Assembly (NCBI RefSeq): GCF_000336675.1
Contig: NZ_AOMB01000030.1
Location: forward strand, 99,706-146,881
Length of the DNA: 47,176 nt
Source of the DNA: Halococcus hamelinensis 100A6
GTDB lineage: Archaea > Halobacteriota > Halobacteria > Halobacteriales > Halococcaceae
Direction: 5' to 3'
Shown: positions 8,490-17,147 of the stretch, piece by piece
Layout: every line of letters begins with the position of its first letter
How positions within the stretch are numbered: position 1 is the stretch's first letter
Position numbers and translations under genes: made by a program
The notes under the pieces: generated by a model
Databases searched by the model: none
Seen by the model: only the letters and a program-made list of their open reading frames with translations
What the model was told of the DNA's origin: nothing

Positions 8490-10160
8490 TCAGTAACCGA
8501 CGACGGTGCCGTCCTTTCGGGGTTCGGTCGCGCCCGAGAGCACGCCCTCACTGTTCCGCGCGATCTGTGCCCCGCCGAACTGCACGGGTGGAAGCACCCG
8601 GACGTCGTGACCCATCCGCGCGAGTTTGGTCGTGAGGTTTCCATCCATCCGTCCCTCGATCGCGAGCGAACCGTCCTCCCGGTAGCGCCATCGTGGCAAG
8701 TCGAGCGCGGCCTGGAGCGGGAGGTCGTAGTCCACGACGTTCGAGACCACCTGAACGTGACCCTGGGGCTGCATGAACCCGCCCATCACGCCGAAGGCGG
8801 CCCAGTCGTCACGGCTCTCGTCGGGCGCGAAATCCACGAGGCCGGGGATGAGGGTGTGGAACGGTCGCTTGCCCGGTTCGAGGCTGTTCGGGTGGTCGGG
8901 GTCGAGCGAGAACGACGCGCCGCGGTTCTGGAGGGCGATCCCGGTGTCGCCGGCGACCAACCCGCTCCCGAAGCCCGCGAAGCGCGAGTTGATGAACGAG
9001 ACCACGTTGCCCGCGGCGTCGGCGACACACAGGAGGACCGTATCGGCGTCCTCGGCCTGCGAGTCGGGCACCCCGAAGGTCACGTCGCTTGCGGTCGCGT
9101 CGATGTCGGCCGCGCGTCGCTCGGCCCAGTCGGTGGATGCGAGCGGCGGCACGTCCTCGTAGGTCGGGTCGGTGATGTAGCGGTGGCCGTCGTGGAACGC
9201 GCGTTTCGTGGCCTCCGCGAAGGAGTGGACGCGCTCGGGCGAGTCGAGGGGATGGCTCCCGGCGTCGACCTCGCTCGCGATGTTGAGGGCTTCGAGCGCG
9301 ACGAGTCCCTGGTTGTTCGGCGGGAGTTCGTAGACCTCGGCCCCGTGATAGCGGGTCGAGACCGGGTCGGGGAAGGTCGGCTCGAAGGCCGCGAGGTCGT
9401 CCGTCGTGAGGAATCCACCCTTCGACTGGATCTCGTCGGCGATCGCCTCACCGATCCGGCCCTCGTAGACCACGTCCGCACCCTCGGCGGCGATCGCTTC
9501 GAGGCTCTCGCCGAGGCGGGGCAGGCGCATGCGCTCGCCGACCCTCGGCGCGCGCCCGTCGTTCAGGTAGGCTTCGGCGGCGTTGTCGTCGGTGAACAGG
9601 GTTTCGGCGGCCTGCCAGCTGTCGGCGATGACCTCCGAGACGGGGTAGCCGTCCATCGCATAGCGGATCGCGGGCTGGAGTGCATCGTTCAGTGAGCCAC
9701 GGCCGAAGCGCTCGACGGTCGTCTCCCACCCTCGCGCCGTCCCGGGAACGGTGACGGCGTGCGGACCGAGGAACGGCATCCCGCGCTCGCCGCCGCTGTC
9801 GACCGCCGCCCCCCGATCGGCGGGATACCAGTCGTCGGCGTCCTCGTGGGTCTCGACCGACTCGCGGACGTTCTCGATCGTCGCCTCGGCGGGCGCGCCG
9901 CCACAGGACGACATCGCGCCGACCTCGCCGTCGGCGGTGCGATAGAGCGCGAAGACGTCGCCGCCGAGGCCCGTGCTCGTGGGTTCGACGACGTTGAGCG
10001 CCGCGGCGGTGGCGACGGCGGCGTCGAAGGCGTTGCCGCCCTCCCGGAGGCTCTCGACGCCCGCTTCGGCGGCGAGCGGCTGGCTGGTGGCGACGACCCC
10101 TTCGGTAGCGTAGACGGTCGAGCGCCGCGAGGTGAATCGGTCCAGGTCGGGTGCTGGCAT
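8490..10160 (-). CDS. ggt: Gamma-glutamyltransferase family protein
   Basis: This 556-aa Ntn-hydrolase is made as a precursor that self-cleaves before a catalytic threonine. The expected order is present: N-terminal GVVATSQPLAAEAGVESLREGGNAFDAAVA, the GLGGDVFALY segment, PNNQGLVALEALNI, then EDADTVLLCVADAAGNVVSFINS, where the Thr after Asp is the likely nucleophile, and the late PGKRPFHTLIPGLV. It transfers or hydrolyses gamma-glutamyl groups; haloarchaea use gamma-glutamylcysteine as a thiol, a plausible substrate. No signal peptide is seen. ATG at 10160 is preferred because upstream in-frame sequence is Arg/Thr/Ser-rich and unlike the family. It lies 88 bases after the substrate-binding protein gene on the same strand. 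Confidence 0.85.
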   Translation of the reverse strand: MPAPDLDRFTSRRSTVYATEGVVATSQPLAAEAGVESLREGGNAFDAAVATAAALNVVEPTSTGLGGDVFALYRTADGEVGAMSSCGGAPAEATIENVRESVETHEDADDWYPADRGAAVDSGGERGMPFLGPHAVTVPGTARGWETTVERFGRGSLNDALQPAIRYAMDGYPVSEVIADSWQAAETLFTDDNAAEAYLNDGRAPRVGERMRLPRLGESLEAIAAEGADVVYEGRIGEAIADEIQSKGGFLTTDDLAAFEPTFPDPVSTRYHGAEVYELPPNNQGLVALEALNIASEVDAGSHPLDSPERVHSFAEATKRAFHDGHRYITDPTYEDVPPLASTDWAERRAADIDATASDVTFGVPDSQAEDADTVLLCVADAAGNVVSFINSRFAGFGSGLVAGDTGIALQNRGASFSLDPDHPNSLEPGKRPFHTLIPGLVDFAPDESRDDWAAFGVMGGFMQPQGHVQVVSNVVDYDLPLQAALDLPRWRYREDGSLAIEGRMDGNLTTKLARMGHDVRVLPPVQFGGAQIARNSEGVLSGATEPRKDGTVVGY

Positions 10161-10248
10161 GCCATCACTCCACCGGCCACCATCGTAAATCCCCTGCCGA
10201 CCGAGACCCCTCGCCGATGAGGGATCGCTCGTCCGCACGCGACGGTTA

Positions 10249-12108
10249 TCAGCCGCTGATGGAGACCTGGTTGAACTTCTGTTTGTAGTCGCCGGCGACC
10301 CCGAACGGCGGGATGTCGACCGCCTCGTACCAGAACCGCGGCGTCGTCTCGTGGTAGACCGGGAGGCTCGCCACCGTCTCCCAGTTCGCCTCCTCCATCG
10401 TGACGTAGGCGTCGTTGCGGGCCTGCTGGGCTGCGTCGGTCGGCGCGGGGTTGTTCTGGACCGTCTCCCACGCCGAGATGGCGCGCTGGGCGGTCTCGGT
10501 GTCGGTGGGCTGGTTCGAGTACGACTCGGGCGAGGCCGCACTGGTGTCCGAGGTCGCCGGGTTCAGGTGTTTGAGGAAGGCGTCCGGCGCGGCCCACGGC
10601 ACGATCCACCCGAGGGTGAACGCCTCGACGTTGCCGTTCTGTACCTGTTCGAGCAACGCCGAGAACTGGATCTGCTGGATCGTCATCTCGATGTGGGCGC
10701 TCGCGAGCTGGTCGCGGAGGAGCTTCGCGGTCTGGAGCCACGTGTCGGACTGGTAGATCGTGAACCCGAGTTCGAACGGGTCGCTCTGGCTGTAACCCGC
10801 CTCCTCCATCATCCGGCGGGCCTCGTCGAGGCGTGTCTCGTTGTAGCCGTAGGGGTACTGCTGTTTCGCGTGGCGCTGGTAGGCCTCCGGCCCGCCGGGG
10901 TAGATGCTCGGGACGGTGTAGTGGTACGCCGGCAGCCCACGCCCCTTGAACACCTGGTCGACGATGGTGGACTGGTCGAGGGCGTACGCCATCGCCTTCC
11001 GGACGGGCGTCGGCACGTTCGGGACGTTGAAACCGATGTAGTAGACCGACAGCGACGGCACTTCGAGGTAGTTCACGGTCGCGCCGTTCCTGAGCGGGCC
11101 GTAGGTGCCGTGGCGTCGGCCCTGGTCGTCGGTGCGTTCGATCGTGGCCTTCTCCTGTTGGTACTGGGCGGTCGGGATGTTGAAGACGTCCGCGTTCCGG
11201 CCGACCACGTAGTTGTAGATCGAACTCGAGTCCTCGATTATCTGCCAGTTGACCCCCGAGACCTGTGGGACCTCGCCGTGGTAGTTCTCGAACCGCTCGA
11301 CGTCGACCGCGGTGCCGGCATCCATGCCCGCGAACCGGAACGGCCCCGCGCCGACGGGGTCGTTCGCGAACGCGCCCTGTTCCATCTCGCCGTCGTAGCC
11401 CTCGATGTCGCCGACGATCCCCTCGGGGACCGCCGCGAACTGGTTGTTCGAGAGCACCTGGAGCGCGGCGTGGAACGGCTGTTCGATCTCGAACCGGAAG
11501 GTGTAGTCGTCGACCGCCTCGGTGGCGAGCGTTCCGGGTCTGTAGGCGTCGTCGCCGTCGGTCTCGTGGGCGACCCCGACCGAATCGAGGATGTCCGCGA
11601 CCGCCTGGGAGTTCGGCGACGCCGCGAGGCGCTCGTAGCTGTAGACGAAGTCGTTCGCGGTGACTTCGTCGCCGTTGTGGAACTTCACTCCCTCCTTCAG
11701 CGAGAAGGTGTAGGTCGTGTAGTCGTCGGAGACCTCGTAATCGGCTGCGATGAGGTTCGTGACCGGTATCTCGCCGTTCGGATAGGTCATCAGCCCGTCG
11801 AAGACCTGCGTGGTCACCGCGCCCGAGGCCGTATCGGACGCCGCGATCGGGTCGAACGACGAGACGCTGGCGCTGACGAGGTCGAGCCGACCGCGCTCGT
11901 TCGACCCGCCGCTCGCGCCGGCGGTGGCGTTCCCGCCGCTGGCGTTGCCGGCGGTTCCGTTGGGACTACCACCACTGCCGTTACTCGACCCGTTCGAGCC
12001 GCCGTCGCTTCCCCCGCCGGAACAGCCCGCGAGCGCGGCCGCGCCCGCCGCCCCCGTCGCCAGAAGGAATCGTCGCCTCGTCGGCCGTTCACTGCTGTCG
12101 TTTGTCAC
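10249..12108 (-). CDS. ABC transporter substrate-binding lipoprotein, peptide/nickel (SBP family 5) type
   Basis: This 619-aa exported binding protein opens with a twin-arginine signal (RRRFLLATGAAGAAALAGC). The lipobox cysteine is at about residue 29, and a Gly/Ser/Asn-rich tether of about 40 residues precedes the DppA/OppA-like fold (FSLKEGVKFHNGDEVTANDFVYSYERL is the hallmark region, residues about 130-155). The family binds oligopeptides, nickel or glycosides for ABC import. No permease or ATPase gene is adjacent. GTG at 12108 is chosen over an upstream TTG at 12138 because the TATA-like TTTATCG at 12148-12154 (minus strand) puts the transcript start near 12125. The downstream ggt suggests peptide or gamma-glutamyl-compound use. 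Confidence 0.85.
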   Translation of the reverse strand: MTNDSSERPTRRRFLLATGAAGAAALAGCSGGGSDGGSNGSSNGSGGSPNGTAGNASGGNATAGASGGSNERGRLDLVSASVSSFDPIAASDTASGAVTTQVFDGLMTYPNGEIPVTNLIAADYEVSDDYTTYTFSLKEGVKFHNGDEVTANDFVYSYERLAASPNSQAVADILDSVGVAHETDGDDAYRPGTLATEAVDDYTFRFEIEQPFHAALQVLSNNQFAAVPEGIVGDIEGYDGEMEQGAFANDPVGAGPFRFAGMDAGTAVDVERFENYHGEVPQVSGVNWQIIEDSSSIYNYVVGRNADVFNIPTAQYQQEKATIERTDDQGRRHGTYGPLRNGATVNYLEVPSLSVYYIGFNVPNVPTPVRKAMAYALDQSTIVDQVFKGRGLPAYHYTVPSIYPGGPEAYQRHAKQQYPYGYNETRLDEARRMMEEAGYSQSDPFELGFTIYQSDTWLQTAKLLRDQLASAHIEMTIQQIQFSALLEQVQNGNVEAFTLGWIVPWAAPDAFLKHLNPATSDTSAASPESYSNQPTDTETAQRAISAWETVQNNPAPTDAAQQARNDAYVTMEEANWETVASLPVYHETTPRFWYEAVDIPPFGVAGDYKQKFNQVSISG

Positions 12109-12248
12109 GGTATTCGTTATCGCGGAGACGCCCCACAAACCTCTTTCGATAAATTACGTAGCACGACGTATTCGAAAGGAGTAGCGGGGTGTGAGGCGTC
12201 GTCCACCGGTTCCATCGGGCAACGGCGACTTTCGCCAGCGTGAAAGAT

Positions 12249-12267
12249 ATTTTCCTTCATCGAAAAT
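12249..12267. promoter_or_regulatory. Inverted repeat ATTTTC-N7-GAAAAT upstream of sufC
   Basis: A perfect 6-bp inverted repeat lies about 60-80 bases before the sufC start and about 25 bases upstream of the candidate TATA element CCATTATC (12288-12294). It could be an operator for a metal-responsive regulator such as the SirR homologue encoded downstream; that link is inference only. Confidence 0.3.
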
Positions 12268-12327
12268 CGTTGGGGGTGGATGGAAACCATTATCAGGTTC
12301 ACGGGCCAACCTACCGGTGATAGGAAC

Positions 12328-13239
12328 ATGGCACGGCTACAGCTCAAGAACCTTCACGCGAAGGTCGCGGAGGGCGGGGAGAAGATCCTCGACGGCGTCG
12401 ACCTCGAAGTGTCGTCGGGCGAGATCCACGCACTGATGGGGCCCAACGGCTCGGGGAAGTCCACGACCGCGAAGGTCATCGCGGGCCACCCGGCCTACGA
12501 GGTCACCGAGGGCGAGGTGCTGGTCCACCTCGACGAGGACGAGTTCGAGGGGATGACGATCCCCGAGGAGAAACGGATCTGGAACCTCCTCGACCTCGAA
12601 CCCAACGAACGCGCAGCGGTCGGGGTCTTCCTCGGCTTCCAGTATCCCGTCGAGATCGAGGGGGTCACGATGGTGAACTTCCTCCGGACGGCGCTGAACG
12701 CCAAGCTCGAAGAGCGCGACGACCTCTTCGAGGAGGGCGAGGAGGCCGAGACGGAGGAAGAAGCGGAGGACTCGGGCTACGACACCTCACCGATGGAGGG
12801 GAACGCCGACGAAGGCGACGTCGGCGTCGCGGAGTTCCAGGAGCTGATGGCCGAGAAGATGGACCAGCTCGACATGGACACCACGTTCGCCCAGCGCTAC
12901 CTCAACGCGGGCTTCTCCGGCGGGGAGAAAAAGCAAAACGAGGTGCTCCAGGCCGCGATCCTGGAGCCGTCGATCGCCGTGCTCGACGAGATCGACTCGG
13001 GGCTCGACATCGACCGGCTGCAGGACGTCTCGAAGGGGATCAACGCGCTCCGCGACGAGCAGGGCGCGGGCATCCTCCAGATCACCCACTACCAGCGGAT
13101 CCTCGACTACGTCGAGCCCGACCACGTCCACGTCATGCTCGACGGGAAGATCGCCACCAGCGGCGGGCCCGAGCTCGCCGAACGCCTCGAGAACGAGGGT
13201 TACGACTGGGTCCGCGAAGAGGCATACGAGACAGCCTGA
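12328..13239 (+). CDS. sufC: Fe-S cluster assembly ATPase SufC
   Basis: This 303-aa ABC-type ATPase powers SufBCD iron-sulfur cluster assembly in the cytoplasm. The Walker A motif GPNGSGKST is at residues 38-46, the ABC signature FSGGEKKQ follows the central insert, and the Walker B IAVLDEIDSGLD is intact. Between about residues 130 and 170 there is a highly acidic insert (EEGEEAETEEEAED) that makes it longer than bacterial SufC (about 250 aa). ATG at 12328 gives the normal family N-terminus (MARLQLKNLHAKV). It is followed by sufB after 36 bases and sufD after that, so the three probably form one operon. No sufS, sufU or sufA is visible. Confidence 0.95.
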   Translation: MARLQLKNLHAKVAEGGEKILDGVDLEVSSGEIHALMGPNGSGKSTTAKVIAGHPAYEVTEGEVLVHLDEDEFEGMTIPEEKRIWNLLDLEPNERAAVGVFLGFQYPVEIEGVTMVNFLRTALNAKLEERDDLFEEGEEAETEEEAEDSGYDTSPMEGNADEGDVGVAEFQELMAEKMDQLDMDTTFAQRYLNAGFSGGEKKQNEVLQAAILEPSIAVLDEIDSGLDIDRLQDVSKGINALRDEQGAGILQITHYQRILDYVEPDHVHVMLDGKIATSGGPELAERLENEGYDWVREEAYETA

Positions 13240-13275
13240 TAAGGCTACGACCACTACCCAATAACGAAACAAACC

Positions 13276-14709
13276 ATGAGTTCAGACCAAGACCACCTGC
13301 GCGAGACCGACTCCGAGAAGCGCTTCGAGTTCAAGAAGGACGAGGCCTCCGCGTTCAGAACCGAGAAAGGCGCACTCGACGAGGAGACCATCCGGGTCAT
13401 CTCCGAGGACAAGGACGAGCCCGAGTGGATGCTCGAGCGCCGCCTCCGCGCGCTCCGCCAGTTCCACGCGATGCCGATGCCGACCGACTGGCCGGGCCAG
13501 CCCGACCTCTCGGAGGTCGACATCGAGGAGATCGTCCCCTACATCCGACCGGACGTCGACGTCCGCGGCGGCGTCGACGACTGGAACGACCTCCCCGAGG
13601 ACATCAAGGACACCTTCGACCAGCTGGGGATCCCCGAGGCCGAGAAGAACGCGCTCTCGGGCGTCGGTGCCCAGTACGAGTCGGAGGTCGTCTACCAGAA
13701 CATGCAGGAGCGCTGGGAGGAGAAGGGCGTCATCTTCTGCAACATGGACGAGGCGGTCCAGGAACACCCCGAGCTCGTCAAGGAACACTTCATGACGGAG
13801 AACGTCCCGCCGTCGGACAACAAGTTCGCGGCGCTCCACGGCGCGATCTGGTCCGGTGGGAGCTTCGTCTACATCCCCGAAGGTGTCACCGTCGAGATGC
13901 CCGTCCAGGCCTACTTCCGCATGAACTCGGAGGGGATGGGCCAGTTCGAGCACACCCTCATCATCGCCGAGGAGGGCTCGGAGGTCCACTACATCGAGGG
14001 CTGTTCGGCCCCGCAGTACTCGACGTTCAACCTCCACTCCGGCGGCGTCGAGGTCTTCGTCGGCGAGGACGCCCACGTCCAGTATTCGACCGTCCAGAAC
14101 TGGTCGAAGAACACCTACAACCTCAACACCAAGCGCGCGATCTGTGAGGCCAACGGCACGATGGAGTGGGTCTCGGGCTCGATGGGCTCGAAGGCCACGA
14201 TGCTCTACCCCTCGACCATCCTGAAAGGCCGCGGCGCGACCGACAACCACATCACGATCGCCTTCGCGGGCGAGGGCCAGAACATCGACACCGGCGCGAA
14301 GGTCTACCACAACGCGCCACGGACCAAGTCCACGATCGAATCGAAGTCGATCTCGAAGGACGGCGGCCGGACCAACTACCGTGGCCTGGTCCACATCTCG
14401 GACGGCGCGGAGCACTCCTCGACCTCCGTCGAGTGTGACGCGCTGATGTTCGACAACGAGTCGACCTCCGATACGATGCCGTACATGGAGATCGAGGAGT
14501 CGAAAGTCGACGTCGCCCACGAGGCGACGGTCGGGAAGATCGGCGACGAGGACGTCTTCTACCTCCAGTCGCGCGGGCTGGACGACGACGACGCCAAACA
14601 GATGATCGTCGCCGGCTTCATCGAACCGATCACCGAAGAGCTCCCGATCGAGTACGCGGTCGAGCTCAACCGACTGATCGAACTCGAGATGGAGGGGAGC
14701 CTCGGGTAA
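13276..14709 (+). CDS. sufB: Fe-S cluster assembly scaffold SufB
   Basis: This 477-aa protein is the scaffold subunit of SufBCD, on which Fe-S clusters are built before transfer to apoproteins. The N-terminal helical region is followed by the right-handed beta-helix core (SVRY-like repeats around AVCSGGSFVYIPEGV-type sequence, here IWSGGSFVYIPEGVTVEMPV). The conserved RAICEANGTMEWVSGSMGS and SVECDALMFDNESTSDTMPY segments carry the cysteines. Length and motif order match archaeal SufB. It sits between sufC and sufD with short gaps, which indicates co-expression. Confidence 0.95.
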   Translation: MSSDQDHLRETDSEKRFEFKKDEASAFRTEKGALDEETIRVISEDKDEPEWMLERRLRALRQFHAMPMPTDWPGQPDLSEVDIEEIVPYIRPDVDVRGGVDDWNDLPEDIKDTFDQLGIPEAEKNALSGVGAQYESEVVYQNMQERWEEKGVIFCNMDEAVQEHPELVKEHFMTENVPPSDNKFAALHGAIWSGGSFVYIPEGVTVEMPVQAYFRMNSEGMGQFEHTLIIAEEGSEVHYIEGCSAPQYSTFNLHSGGVEVFVGEDAHVQYSTVQNWSKNTYNLNTKRAICEANGTMEWVSGSMGSKATMLYPSTILKGRGATDNHITIAFAGEGQNIDTGAKVYHNAPRTKSTIESKSISKDGGRTNYRGLVHISDGAEHSSTSVECDALMFDNESTSDTMPYMEIEESKVDVAHEATVGKIGDEDVFYLQSRGLDDDDAKQMIVAGFIEPITEELPIEYAVELNRLIELEMEGSLG

Positions 14710-14727
14710 CTCCCGGTCTCGCGACAC

Positions 14728-15939
14728 ATGAGTACACAGCTACACGCAAACCTCACCGAGGAGCAGGTACGGGAGATATCGAACCGACTCGACGAGCCCG
14801 AGTGGCTGCTACAGCAGCGCCTCGACGCGCTCGGCGCGCTCTCGGAGCTCGACATGCCGGACGTGATCCGGACGCCGGGTCGTAACTGGACCAACCTCTA
14901 CGACCTCGACTTCGAGTCGCTGGTCGACCCGCTGAACGCGGCCGAGGAGAAGGACCAGGTGGGCCCCGACGAGGTCGAGGTCATGTCGATCGCCGAGGCG
15001 CTCGACGACCACGAGGAGCTCGTTCGCGAGCACTTCGGCAGCGTCATCGACCCCCAGGAGAACTACCTCACGGCGCTCCAGACCGCGCTGTTCTCGACCG
15101 GAACGGTGGTCGTCGTCCCCGACGGCGTCGACGCCGAGGACATCACGGTGCGGACCCGGATGAACTCCCGGTCGCTGTTCAACTACACCCTCGTCGTTAC
15201 TGGAAAATCGAGTTCGGCGACGATCCTCGAACGCCAGACGACCGGTGACGAGGTGGACGGCGAGCGCTACTACTCCGGGCTGGTGGAGATCGCGGCGGGC
15301 GAGAACTCCAACGTCCAGTACGGCTCGCTCCAGAACCTCGACGAGACGAGCTACGACTACACACTGAAACGGGGTCACGCGGACACCAACGCCACGCTCA
15401 ACTGGATCGAGGGCAACGTCGGCTCGCGGCTCACGAAGTCCTCGGTCGAGACGCGACTGCTGGGGGAGGGCTCCGAGACCCACATCGTGGGTGCGTTCTT
15501 CGGCCACAACGACCAGCACTTCGACGTCGCCTCGCGGGTGTGGCACGAGGCCGAACACACGACCGCCGACCTCGTGACCCGCGGCGTGCTCGACGACCGC
15601 GCCCGGTCGGTCTACGAGGGCGTCCAGGACGTCGGCCGGGACGCGTGGAACACGAGTTCCTACCAGCGCGAGAACACCCTGATGCTGAGCGACGAATCGG
15701 AGGCCGACGCCTCGCCGAAGCTCATCATCAACAACCACGACACCGAGGCCTCCCACGCCGCGTCGGTGGGGCAGGTCGACGAACTCGACCTGTTCTACAT
15801 GACCTCGCGCGGGGTCTCGCCGCGGACGGCACGGAACATGCTCGTGGAGGGCTTCTTCGTGCCGGTGCTCGAGGAGATAGCGGTCGAGGAGTTCCGCGAC
15901 GACCTCTCGGAGCTCGTGGCGGCACGCCTTCGGGAGTAA
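14728..15939 (+). CDS. sufD: Fe-S cluster assembly protein SufD
   Basis: This 403-aa paralogue of SufB forms the SufB-SufD heterodimer on top of a SufC dimer. The C-terminal segment LIINNHDTEASHAASVGQ, followed by LDLFYMTSRGVSPRTARNMLVEGFF, is the SufB/SufD family signature. It lacks the SufB cysteine-rich segment, as expected for SufD. It begins 18 bases after sufB and closes the suf operon; the next gene has its own TATA-like element. Confidence 0.93.
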   Translation: MSTQLHANLTEEQVREISNRLDEPEWLLQQRLDALGALSELDMPDVIRTPGRNWTNLYDLDFESLVDPLNAAEEKDQVGPDEVEVMSIAEALDDHEELVREHFGSVIDPQENYLTALQTALFSTGTVVVVPDGVDAEDITVRTRMNSRSLFNYTLVVTGKSSSATILERQTTGDEVDGERYYSGLVEIAAGENSNVQYGSLQNLDETSYDYTLKRGHADTNATLNWIEGNVGSRLTKSSVETRLLGEGSETHIVGAFFGHNDQHFDVASRVWHEAEHTTADLVTRGVLDDRARSVYEGVQDVGRDAWNTSSYQRENTLMLSDESEADASPKLIINNHDTEASHAASVGQVDELDLFYMTSRGVSPRTARNMLVEGFFVPVLEEIAVEEFRDDLSELVAARLRE

Positions 15940-15942
15940 TCG

Positions 15943-15948
15943 CTTAAG
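15943..15948 (+). promoter_or_regulatory. TATA-like element for the ferritin-like/SirR operon
   Basis: CTTAAG, centred about 26.5 bases before ATG 15972, just after the sufD stop. This spacing predicts a transcript that starts at or next to that ATG, so the first codon on the messenger would be the 18-codon uORF rather than the ferritin-like gene. Confidence 0.45.
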
Positions 15949-15971
15949 TCCCTGGGGTCCGGAATCGTGCT

Positions 15972-16028
15972 ATGACCGCTTCGGAGGCATCGATTTTCGC
16001 GCGCGTTTCGACCGGGTGGTCGGGATGA
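15972..16028 (+). CDS. Possible 18-codon leaderless upstream ORF coupled to the ferritin-like gene
   Basis: ATG 15972 to TGA 16026-16028 encodes MTASEASIFARVSTGWSG. The stop overlaps the ATG of the ferritin-like gene as ATGA, and the start lies at the predicted transcription start (TATA-like CTTAAG centred 26.5 bases upstream). The peptide has no recognised family. Its likely role is translational coupling or control of the iron-storage gene. Confidence 0.4.
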   Translation: MTASEASIFARVSTGWSG

Positions 16029-16507
16029 GCGTCAGCCAACCGGTGGCCTCGGACCACCAGCTCGCACGCCTGCTCCAGATCGCGATGGTGCTGGAGGAGG
16101 TCGTGGAGGCACGCGCCAACCAGCACCACCAGTCGTTCGAGGCGGACCTCGACCCCGAGGTCGAGGCGCTGCTCGACCACGCCGCCGCGGAGTCCGCGGA
16201 CCACCGCGACCGGCTCTCGGCGCTCATCGACGAGCTCGACGCCGAGCAGATCCCGTTCGACCAGATCTCGCCGCTGGTGGCCCAGCACTACGACCACGAC
16301 CGCGACACCGACGGTGTCCTCTACGACCAGCTCGCGAACGAGGAGACCGCGTACAAGTTCTACGACGACCTCATCGGCGCGATCGAGTCGAGCGAGGCCA
16401 CGTTCAGCATCGAGCACGACCGACTGGTCGAAACGCTCGCGGGGATCCGCGCCGAGGAGGCCGACGGCGCGGAGAACGTCACGAAACTCATGGAGGCACG
16501 CGAATGA
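16025..16507 (+). CDS. Ferritin-like (diiron four-helix) protein
   Basis: This 160-aa all-helical acidic protein resembles ferritin-like/rubrerythrin-type diiron carboxylate proteins: EEVVEARANQHH in the first helix, DHRDRL in the second, NEETAYKFYDDLIGAIE in the third and IEHDRLVETL in the fourth supply Glu/His ligands in the expected spacing. It may store or oxidise iron; activity is inferred. ATG 16025 overlaps the stop of an upstream micro-ORF; GTG 16016 in the same frame is an alternative. Its stop overlaps the next micro-ORF (ATGA at 16504). It lies between the suf operon and the metal-dependent repressor, which supports a role in iron homeostasis. Confidence 0.7.
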   Translation: MSVSQPVASDHQLARLLQIAMVLEEVVEARANQHHQSFEADLDPEVEALLDHAAAESADHRDRLSALIDELDAEQIPFDQISPLVAQHYDHDRDTDGVLYDQLANEETAYKFYDDLIGAIESSEATFSIEHDRLVETLAGIRAEEADGAENVTKLMEARE

Positions 16508-16551
16508 CGACGTCACAGCACGCACGTAGCTCCGAGATGGGGGATCGATGA
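16504..16551 (+). CDS. Possible 15-aa micro-ORF in the ferritin-SirR operon
   Basis: ATG 16504 overlaps the ferritin-like stop (ATGA) and the frame ends TGA 16549-16551, itself overlapping the next ATG at 16548. The peptide is MTTSQHARSSEMGDR. It may act only to carry ribosomes from the ferritin-like gene to sirR; a functional peptide is not shown. Confidence 0.3.
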   Translation: MTTSQHARSSEMGDR

Positions 16552-16607
16552 ACAGCGCAGCGACGTTCCGACCGGCTCACGGCGGCCGCAGGGGGCGGTC
16601 GCCGTGA
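16548..16607 (+). CDS. Possible 19-aa micro-ORF overlapping sirR start
   Basis: ATG 16548 (overlapping the previous stop) to TGA 16605-16607, which overlaps the sirR GTG at 16604 as GTGA. The peptide MNSAATFRPAHGGRRGRSP is basic, unlike the acidic host proteins. It is the last link in the chain of four 4-base overlaps leading into sirR. Confidence 0.3.
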   Translation: MNSAATFRPAHGGRRGRSP

Positions 16608-17035
16608 ACACCGCCGAACAGTACCTCAAGGCGATCTACCTCGTCCAGCAGGTCGAGAACGGGCCGGCGTCTACCGGTCGGCTGGCCGACTCGCTCGGCG
16701 TGAGCCCCGCGAGCGCCAACGAGATGATCGGCAAGCTCGAAGCCCGCGGGCTCGCCGACCACGAGAAGTACAAGGGCGTGACGCTCACCGACGAGGGCAT
16801 CGAGCGGGCGCGCGACTCGCTCCAGACCTACTGCATCATCGAGCGCTTTCTGGTCTCGGTGCTCGGCGTCGAGGACTACCGAACAGAGGCCAGTCAGCTC
16901 GAGAGCGTGATCGACGAGACGGTGGCCGAACGCCTCGACACCATCATCGACCGCGAGTGCGAGTGTCCCGACTGCTTCGCCCCCGACGAGGACGTGTGTG
17001 AACTCCTCGACGCCGAACCCAGCGCGGCGGACTGA
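16604..17035 (+). CDS. sirR: DtxR/SirR-type metal-dependent transcriptional repressor
   Basis: This 143-aa protein has an N-terminal winged helix (about residues 1-65; MNTAEQYLKAIYLVQQ, TGRLADSLGVSPASANEMIGKLEARGL, KGVTLTDEGIERA) and a metal-binding/dimerisation domain (about 66-130). These match the DtxR/MntR/SirR family, which represses iron- or manganese-uptake genes when metal is bound. The C-terminal tail has a cysteine cluster CECPDCFAPDEDVC that could bind metal. It probably controls neighbouring iron genes, perhaps including suf. The GTG start overlaps an upstream micro-ORF stop, so expression is likely coupled to the ferritin-like gene. Confidence 0.85.
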   Translation: MNTAEQYLKAIYLVQQVENGPASTGRLADSLGVSPASANEMIGKLEARGLADHEKYKGVTLTDEGIERARDSLQTYCIIERFLVSVLGVEDYRTEASQLESVIDETVAERLDTIIDRECECPDCFAPDEDVCELLDAEPSAAD

Positions 17036-17047
17036 CTTCTCGAAGCG

Positions 17048-17055
17048 TTCAAGTA
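17048..17055 (+). promoter_or_regulatory. TATA-like element for tRNA-Gln
   Basis: TTCAAGTA is centred about 28 bases before 17080, which is the first base of the duplicated tRNA 5' end. It predicts that the tRNA transcript starts at the duplicate and carries a 68-base leader to the mature 5' end at 17148. Confidence 0.35.
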
Positions 17056-17079
17056 CGCATCGAGGATAATCGAGATCGA

Positions 17080-17147
17080 AGTCCCGTGGTGGTGAGCAAA
17101 TCCGATGGATTTGCGAGGTACACGGGACGAGCGAACGAAGTGAGCGC
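17080..17147 (+). repeat. 68-bp duplication of the tRNA-Gln 5' end with nested hairpin
   Basis: AGTCCCGTGGTG occurs at 17080-17091 and again as the first 12 bases of the tRNA at 17148-17159. Between them GTCCCGTG (17081-17088) can pair with CACGGGAC (17121-17128), enclosing a perfect inner stem GCAAATCC/GGATTTGC (17096-17103/17107-17114). The antisense CACGGGAC can equally pair with the real tRNA 5' strand (17149-17156), so two alternative folds are possible in the leader. Origin by insertion with target duplication is an inference. Confidence 0.6.

Noticed and set aside
10161-10541. N-terminal extension of the gamma-glutamyltransferase frame
   Set aside because: Residues upstream of the ATG at 10160 are Arg/Thr/Ser-rich and unlike the family, and overlap the end of the substrate-binding protein gene.
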